Source: Nymphaea colorata
Lineage: Eukaryota; Streptophyta; Magnoliopsida; Nymphaeales; Nymphaeaceae
DNA: 64,000 nt
Direction: 5' to 3'
Assembly (NCBI RefSeq): GCF_008831285.2
Contig: NC_045138.2
Span: 36,385,115 to 36,449,114, forward strand
In this document: one piece after another, positions 58,716 to 64,000 of the stretch
Layout of the letters: each line of letters opens with the position of its first letter
How positions within the stretch are numbered: position 1 is the stretch's first letter
Notes under the pieces: model-generated
Told to the model about the DNA's origin: nothing
What the model saw: the letters and a program-made list of their open reading frames with translations, nothing else
Database searches by the model: none
Program-made: the position numbers and the translations under genes

Positions 58716-59547
58716 CTGAAACAGTTCCAAATATATCAAATGCACTTGGTCGTATATGTTCTTCAATAATCAAGACCACACCTAGCATAAGATACAGAAT
58801 ATTTCAAAAACATGGCCAGTCATTAAAGTTGCAGAACTGAGAAACAACTAAGCATCCATGTGTTTTGTGGAACCAAATCCACAGCAAGATAGACATCTTA
58901 AAGGATTTCGTGTATTTAGTGATTACAACATGGAGAATACTTCACAGAATAATGACACAATACACATTCTCACTATATGTGGCTTAAAAAAAACATATTA
59001 AATAAATTATTTCTATTTATTATATTTCTTTGACACTAGCAGACCTCTGTAAACTTCCTAATTTTCCACTCGTTAGACTACCCAGGATTTCTCCTTGAAA
59101 ATAAATAATTATAAATATGTGGTTTCTTCTATATAGAGTAAGAAGGAAAATACTGAAATTTCTGAATTGGAGCAAACCAATCAGCCACTTTTGTTTTCTC
59201 CAAGGCATAAAAACTCGAGCTCCAAAAAATACGCTTTTGTTCATATATGGTACAGGACCCTAGTCCACCAGACAAAAATCTTTGTTGATAAGAGCTATTA
59301 CAAGTTCCCCTTTGAAACTAGCAAATCGAGATGGAGAGTTTGATAGGCTCAGATTTCACCTTAGGAAAGAAAGGCATCATTAGCTATGTTTACCTATGAA
59401 GGGCTAAGATGCAGGGGGTGAAAGGCTAGGCCAAACCGCTAACAGCTTAAAGGGTTGATCATTGAGCCCTTTTGAGATGGTCCATCATATTTGCCCAACA
59501 TGCACATGTGTCTCGTGTGCATGCATATTTCATGTGTGCATATGTAT
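58716..59547. other. probable intron of the dihydropyrimidinase gene
   Basis: AT-rich DNA on the 5' side of the dihydropyrimidinase exon, without recognisable coding sequence, ending at the Copia LTR. Confidence 0.5.
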
Positions 59548-59796
59548 TGTAGAAATACGAACAAGAAGAAGACGAAGAGAAACAATGATCACGATGTAAC
59601 GTGGAAAACCCTCAACACGAGGGAGAAAAAACCACGAATGAGGAGGAGTTGGTGCCCACTAGCAGCCAGACTCTCTCTCTCTTAAGATTATTATTAACTC
59701 TTAAGGATTAGGGTTACATGACTTAAGTAGAGCCCAAAACGGGCTACAAGGCGGGTCGGGTATGGATCCGGACCCGAAACCCACAATCTATGAACA
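59548..59796 (-). repeat. 3' LTR of the Copia element
   Basis: 249 bases, beginning TGTTCATAG and ending TTTCTACA (TG...CA) on the minus strand, directly after the polypurine tract CTTGAGGGGGAG. Short LTRs are usual for plant Copia. The pol stop codon TAG (59790-59788) lies inside it. Confidence 0.85.
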
Positions 59797-62700
59797 CTCC
59801 CCCTCAAGTTGGGCGTACATATCAAACATGCCCAACTTGGATACATTCCTCTCAAATGAAGCTGAAGGAAGAGCTTTCGTCAGAACATCAGCAGTTTGGT
59901 CTTCAGACTTCATGTAAGGTACGATCAACTCTTTCGCATCAATCCTTTCCCGAATGAAGTGACGATTAATTTCAACATGTTTTGTTCTGTCGTGAAGAAC
60001 AGGATTGTTGGCTAAGTTGATTGCAGACTTGTTATCACAATACATCTTCATAGGTCCTTCAATCCCTATTCCAATGTCAGTCAACAATATCTTCAACCAT
60101 AATAACTCTGACACTCCCATAGCAACTGCCCTATATTCTGCCTCTGCACTGGATCTAGAGCAAACATCCTGTCTCTTGCTCCTCCATACAACAAGGTTTC
60201 CTCCCAAGTAGACACAGTACCCTGTAGTGGATCGTCTGGTATCACCACAACCTGCCCAATCCGCATCAGAATAGCCCTCGATTTCCACAGTCTCTTGTTT
60301 CACATACAGGAGTCTCTTACCAGGATTTTTCTTCAGGTAGCATAGCACTCTGTCCACAGCCTTCAGATGTGCATCGGTTGGCGCATGCATGAATTGGCTC
60401 AAAACATTCACCGCAAAGGTGATATCAGGTCTCGTGAGGGTAAGATAAATTAGCTTCCCAACCAAACGTTGATATCTTCCCTTGTCTTCTTCACAGAGAG
60501 GCTCTCCATCTCTAAGACTCAACTTGTGCCCAGTGTCAAAAGGGGTAGGAGTAGGTCTACATCCCAATTTCCCAGTTTCTTCCAGCAGATCTAATGTATA
60601 TTTCCTTTGGTTTAGTACAAGACCAGTACTAAACCTAGCAACCTCCATACCAAGAAAATACCTTAGTTTGCCAAGATCTTTGAGGTCGAATTCTGTAGCC
60701 AGTAACCCTTTTAGCTTGATAATCTCCTCCTCATCATCTCCAGTAACAATCATGTCATCTACGTAGACGAGCAGGAGAGTAACCTTGCTCTCCTTCTTCT
60801 TCACAAACAGAGTGTGATCTCCATTTCCTTGTTTGTATCCATGACGTATCATCACTCTTCTCAGTCGTTCAAACCACGCTCTGGGCGATTGCTTAAGGCC
60901 ATACAATGCCTTTTTCAGCTTACAACACATTTCTGGTTCTTCATATCCTGGAGGCATATGCATATATACTTCTTCTTCGAAGTCACCATTGAGGAATGCA
61001 TTTTTAACATCCAGTTGATACATCTTCCACTCCTTCATCACAGCTAGGGATATAACCACCCTCACAGTCTTCATTTTCGCAACAGGAGCAAAGGTTTCCA
61101 AGTAATCAATTCCATATTTCTGGCTAAACCCCTTGGCCACAAGTCGAGCTTTATATCTTTCAACACTCCCATCTGGTTTGTACTTGATGGTATACACCCA
61201 TTTGGATCCAACTAGGTGAGCGGCTTCAGGAATCTTCACCACTTCCCATGTCAAGTTTCTTCTTAGGGCATCTATTTCTTCTTTCATTGCATCAACCCAC
61301 TTGGAGTCACTTTGAGCTTCAGCGACAGTCCTGGGAATCACAGCCAAAGAAAGAGTAGAAACAAAGCACTTGTAATCTTTCCCAAGTCTGGAATAAGAAA
61401 CAAAATTACCAATGGGGTGTTGAGTACATGACCTAACACCCTTTCTCAGGGCAATGGGAAGATCGTCATTCTTCTTTTCAACCTCATCATGGGTCTCCAC
61501 GGTCTCCTCGGTAGGACTTGGTTCATCCAGGGAATGAGTGGCATTGGGATTGGAAGTAGATCTAGCATCACAAGTCATCACCTCAGTCCGAGTACCTCGT
61601 CTAGAGTAGAACTGTCCAAACAACTGAGGGCCTTCCTTCTCAATGCTATTGTCACCCCTTTCCTCCTTCTCAGGCACATCAACAGTATTAAGTGATTCTG
61701 CTTTCTTGTAGTCCAAAAAATCTATAAACTGAAGTTCCTGTCTCTGAGAATATTCTTCCCTGCCCACAAACTGCTCCCCCTGAAGAGGATTCGCACCAAA
61801 GTAAGAGGCATGTTCCAAGAAGGTAACATCCCTCGTAACATAAGCTCGACCAGTAATAGGATCAATACATTTGTATCCTTTTTGTGTAGGGGAGTATCCA
61901 ACAAAGACACCTTTGATAGACCTAGGATCAAGTTTCTTGACATTTGGACTGTGATCATGGATAAAACATACACAACCAAAAACACGAGGAGGAAGAGGAA
62001 ATGGTGGACGACTGCCAGGAAGCAACGAGTAGGGAGTCCTACCATTCAAAACACGACTGGGCATGCGGTTAATAAGATAGGCACTAGTAAGAACTGCATC
62101 ACCCCAATAGTGTTTAGGAAGATTTCTCTGAAACAAAAGAGCCCTGGTGACATTAAGAAGTTGACGATTTTTCCTTTCAGCTACCCCATTTTGAGAGGGG
62201 GTGTAACTACAGGATGTCTCGTGAACAATCCCCCGTTGTCTAAGAAACTCCTCAACAGGCCGACACATGTACTCACGGGCATTATCGGACCTGAAAGTTT
62301 TAACATTCGCACCATACTGGGTATGCACAAGAAGAATAAATGTCTCGATGATTCGAGGAACCTCGCTGCGGTCTTTTAACAAGTATATAAATGTAGCACG
62401 AGAGAAATCATCAATGAAAGTGATAAAATACTGGAAATCTTGACGGGTATGAATGCCCGAAGGTCCCCATACATCAGAGTGAATCAGAGAAAAAGCTTCA
62501 TTAGCACAACTAGAAGAAAGAGGGTACGAAGCCCTCCCATGTTTGGCAAACTGACAAACATCACAAGAAATGGAAGACACATCAAAGGAGGAACACAAGT
62601 CTGGAAACAAATGTTTCAAAATCCCAAAAGGTAAATGCCCAAAACGTTCATGCCAGTACATAAAAGACTGAAGACAATCTTCTCTTCTCTTATCTGTCTT

Positions 62701-63183
62701 GCGGATCGCTGTCAACAGAGCAGTAGCCACATGTATGGGAAGACAATATAATCCATCAGAAGCTAAACCAATCCCAATCCTCTTCCCTGTCACCAAGTCC
62801 TGCAAAACACAACGATCGGCAGAGAATATAAGTTCACAATTCAATTCTTTAGTAAGTCTACTGACTGATAAGAGATTTAAAGGAAACTGGGGAACATGTA
62901 AAGCGCCCTGCACATGAAATTTGTCCAACAAGGACAGAGTGCCTTCGCCGGCCACACAGGTAGAGGAACCATCTGCAAGAGAAACACGTTCCCTTCCCGA
63001 GGACAACTTATACTCATGAAACAATTTTGAATTACCTGTCATGTGATGAGTAGCACCACTATCGACAATCCATTCCCCCACAGAAGAGTTACCTTGATTG
63101 CCAATAACTGCAAGAGCATGATTAGCTGTAGTTCCCTCTGAGGTCTCAGTCTTGTTGACAGCCTGCCCAAATAAGCCCTTAGT
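59788..63183 (-). CDS. pol: Copia pol polyprotein
   Basis: Open frame of about 1130 codons after a TGA at 63186-63184. Order of domains: aspartic protease core (WIVDSGATHHMTGN), gag-pre-integrase zinc site (HERFGHLP ... CDVCQFAKHGR), integrase (HSDVWGPS, FRSDNAREY, YTPSQNGVAERKNR), reverse transcriptase (YKARLVAKGFSQKYGIDYLE, catalytic LLLVYVDDMIVTGDD), RNase H (GYSDADWAGCGDTRRSTTGY, SSAEAEYRAVA, YCDNKSAINLANNP). No internal stop is present, so the enzyme part appears intact. It has no in-frame ATG at the start and is in the -1 frame relative to gag. The last codons run into the LTR. Confidence 0.95.
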   Translation of the reverse strand, partial: TKGLFGQAVNKTETSEGTTANHALAVIGNQGNSSVGEWIVDSGATHHMTGNSKLFHEYKLSSGRERVSLADGSSTCVAGEGTLSLLDKFHVQGALHVPQFPLNLLSVSRLTKELNCELIFSADRCVLQDLVTGKRIGIGLASDGLYCLPIHVATALLTAIRKTDKRREDCLQSFMYWHERFGHLPFGILKHLFPDLCSSFDVSSISCDVCQFAKHGRASYPLSSSCANEAFSLIHSDVWGPSGIHTRQDFQYFITFIDDFSRATFIYLLKDRSEVPRIIETFILLVHTQYGANVKTFRSDNAREYMCRPVEEFLRQRGIVHETSCSYTPSQNGVAERKNRQLLNVTRALLFQRNLPKHYWGDAVLTSAYLINRMPSRVLNGRTPYSLLPGSRPPFPLPPRVFGCVCFIHDHSPNVKKLDPRSIKGVFVGYSPTQKGYKCIDPITGRAYVTRDVTFLEHASYFGANPLQGEQFVGREEYSQRQELQFIDFLDYKKAESLNTVDVPEKEERGDNSIEKEGPQLFGQFYSRRGTRTEVMTCDARSTSNPNATHSLDEPSPTEETVETHDEVEKKNDDLPIALRKGVRSCTQHPIGNFVSYSRLGKDYKCFVSTLSLAVIPRTVAEAQSDSKWVDAMKEEIDALRRNLTWEVVKIPEAAHLVGSKWVYTIKYKPDGSVERYKARLVAKGFSQKYGIDYLETFAPVAKMKTVRVVISLAVMKEWKMYQLDVKNAFLNGDFEEEVYMHMPPGYEEPEMCCKLKKALYGLKQSPRAWFERLRRVMIRHGYKQGNGDHTLFVKKKESKVTLLLVYVDDMIVTGDDEEEIIKLKGLLATEFDLKDLGKLRYFLGMEVARFSTGLVLNQRKYTLDLLEETGKLGCRPTPTPFDTGHKLSLRDGEPLCEEDKGRYQRLVGKLIYLTLTRPDITFAVNVLSQFMHAPTDAHLKAVDRVLCYLKKNPGKRLLYVKQETVEIEGYSDADWAGCGDTRRSTTGYCVYLGGNLVVWRSKRQDVCSRSSAEAEYRAVAMGVSELLWLKILLTDIGIGIEGPMKMYCDNKSAINLANNPVLHDRTKHVEINRHFIRERIDAKELIVPYMKSEDQTADVLTKALPSASFERNVSKLGMFDMYAQLEGECS
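59797..59808 (-). promoter_or_regulatory. polypurine tract (plus-strand primer)
   Basis: CTTGAGGGGGAG immediately before the LTR on the element's sense strand, at the expected place for priming of second-strand DNA synthesis. Confidence 0.85.
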
Positions 63184-64000
63184 TCACGAAGCTGGTCAGC
63201 AGAAATGGAGACTTTTTCTCCACTAGAGGCTTGCACCTCAGACACAGGCGTTCTCCCAGTCAAAGATTTCCCTCTGTTTCCCTTCTTTTCTGGATGAAGA
63301 TCCCAGCAATAATCCACAGTGTGACCTGTCTTCTTGCAGTGAGTGCACCTGCGAAGAGACCTAGATGGGCCGCCAGGACCACGACTCACGAGAGCAGATC
63401 TCTCGTTATAGGGCACAAGTTCCCTCTTCCCTTCTTTTGTAACAAGCCTTCTCTGTTCTTCCGCTTCAACACAGGAGTACACATCTTCAATACTGGACAC
63501 CTCCCCTGAATTCAAAATCTGGCTTCGAACACCTTCAAACTCATCATTTAAACCTGCTAAAAATAGGAACACCCTGTTTTCCCATTCATGAGCAACATAG
63601 AGCGCCTGATCATGGGGACAATGCCAAGGAATATCAGAATGATAGTCAAGCTCTTCCCACTTGGCTTTCAAAGCCCCATAGTACTCTGCAACAGACGAGG
63701 TCCCTTGTCGAATGCCATAGACTGTCTTCATTACTTGGTAAGTACGAATTGCGGTCTTCTTTTGGCCATACATTTGCTCGAGGACCACCCACATGTCTCT
63801 AGCAGTCTTCTTCCGAAGGATAAGGGGCTGAATATCGGCGGAAACGGAATTGACAATCCAAGTTTTCACTTGATTATCCTCAAGAAACCAAGTATGCCAC
63901 ACATCACTTGTTCTTGCTGGTTCGGGGTTGCTCCCATCAATATAGGCCATGCGACCACGGCCAGCAATCCCCATGGTCATAGCAGGCGACCACGAGAAAT
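63039..64000 (-). CDS. gag: Copia gag (5' end beyond window)
   Basis: Capsid/nucleocapsid frame. At the window edge it reads FSWSPAMTMGIAGRGRMAYI, still open to the right, so the true start lies outside. The capsid-like UBN2/Retrotran_gag region includes WHTWFLEDNQVKTWI and FLAGLNDEFEGVRSQIL. A single CCHC zinc knuckle, CTHCKKTGHTVDYC, precedes the junction with pol. The frame stays open for about 145 bases past the start of the pol frame. Copia elements generally have gag and pol in one frame, so the offset is either a disabling one-base indel or a frameshift site. Confidence 0.88.
   Translation of the reverse strand, partial: FSWSPAMTMGIAGRGRMAYIDGSNPEPARTSDVWHTWFLEDNQVKTWIVNSVSADIQPLILRKKTARDMWVVLEQMYGQKKTAIRTYQVMKTVYGIRQGTSSVAEYYGALKAKWEELDYHSDIPWHCPHDQALYVAHEWENRVFLFLAGLNDEFEGVRSQILNSGEVSSIEDVYSCVEAEEQRRLVTKEGKRELVPYNERSALVSRGPGGPSRSLRRCTHCKKTGHTVDYCWDLHPEKKGNRGKSLTGRTPVSEVQASSGEKVSISADQLRELRAYLGRLSTRLRPQRELQLIMLLQLLAIKVTLLWGNGLSIVVLLIT

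Larger units (their letters stand above)
59548..64000 (-). mobile_element. Ty1/Copia LTR retrotransposon (right part beyond window)
   Basis: Read on minus: gag, pol (protease, integrase, RT, RNase H), polypurine tract, 3' LTR. Order integrase before RT defines Copia. The 5' LTR and primer-binding site lie past 64000. Bases 59543-59547 (TGTAT) flank the 3' end and are the expected target-site duplication. It is inserted on the 5' side of the dihydropyrimidinase exons. Confidence 0.95.

Noticed and set aside
1..64000. CRISPR arrays, bacterial operons or ribosome-binding sites
   Set aside because: The DNA is clearly plant nuclear. Tandem repeats present are microsatellites and one minisatellite without regular spacers.

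Overview
This is nuclear DNA from a flowering plant. The genes have spliced exons with GT-AG introns, there are plant-specific families (CDPK, TGA-type bZIP, CYP75A, NOI/RIN4-like, UGT), and Copia and LINE retrotransposons sit in AT-rich intergenic DNA with many (AT)n and (CT)n tracts. The species cannot be named from the sequence. A blue-pigment (F3'5'H-carrying) angiosperm is the most that can be inferred.

Layout, left to right. 0.6-1.4 kb: hints of an unidentified minus-strand gene. 2.2-5.4 kb: complete eight-exon CDPK of the CPK17/CPK34 type. 9.3-16.5 kb: an eleven-exon clade II TGA bZIP factor whose introns carry MITE-like elements. 17.4-18.3 kb: a decayed SNF2/RAD5-like helicase. 22.1-22.5 kb: a broken exon 3 of a cytochrome P450. 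23.5-43.3 kb: three intact 520-residue CYP75A (flavonoid 3',5'-hydroxylase) genes, the first on plus and the other two on minus. They are embedded in inverted and direct segmental repeats, with a broken UGT between copies 2 and 3. 46-48.7 kb: a 5'-truncated LINE inserted upstream of copy 3. 53.6-54.0 kb: an intronless SF3B6 splicing factor gene. 55.7-57.1 kb: a three-exon, 83-residue NOI/RIN4-domain gene. 58.2-58.7 kb: the last two exons of a dihydropyrimidinase gene. 59.5 kb to the right edge: a Ty1/Copia element with its 3' LTR, pol and most of gag.

The distinctive part is the CYP75A locus. CYP75A enzymes add the B-ring hydroxyls that lead to delphinidin (blue/purple) pigments. Three apparently functional copies sit within 20 kb. 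Copy 1 converges tail-to-tail on copies 2 and 3. The copies are mosaics: in different segments different pairs agree, as expected if gene conversion is shuffling sequence. Copies 2 and 3 share a promoter type, whereas copy 1 has an unrelated one. A pseudo-exon, an orphan promoter duplicate and several families of flanking repeats record repeated duplication and loss. The remaining genes look like ordinary single-copy neighbours and do not form a pathway with the P450s.
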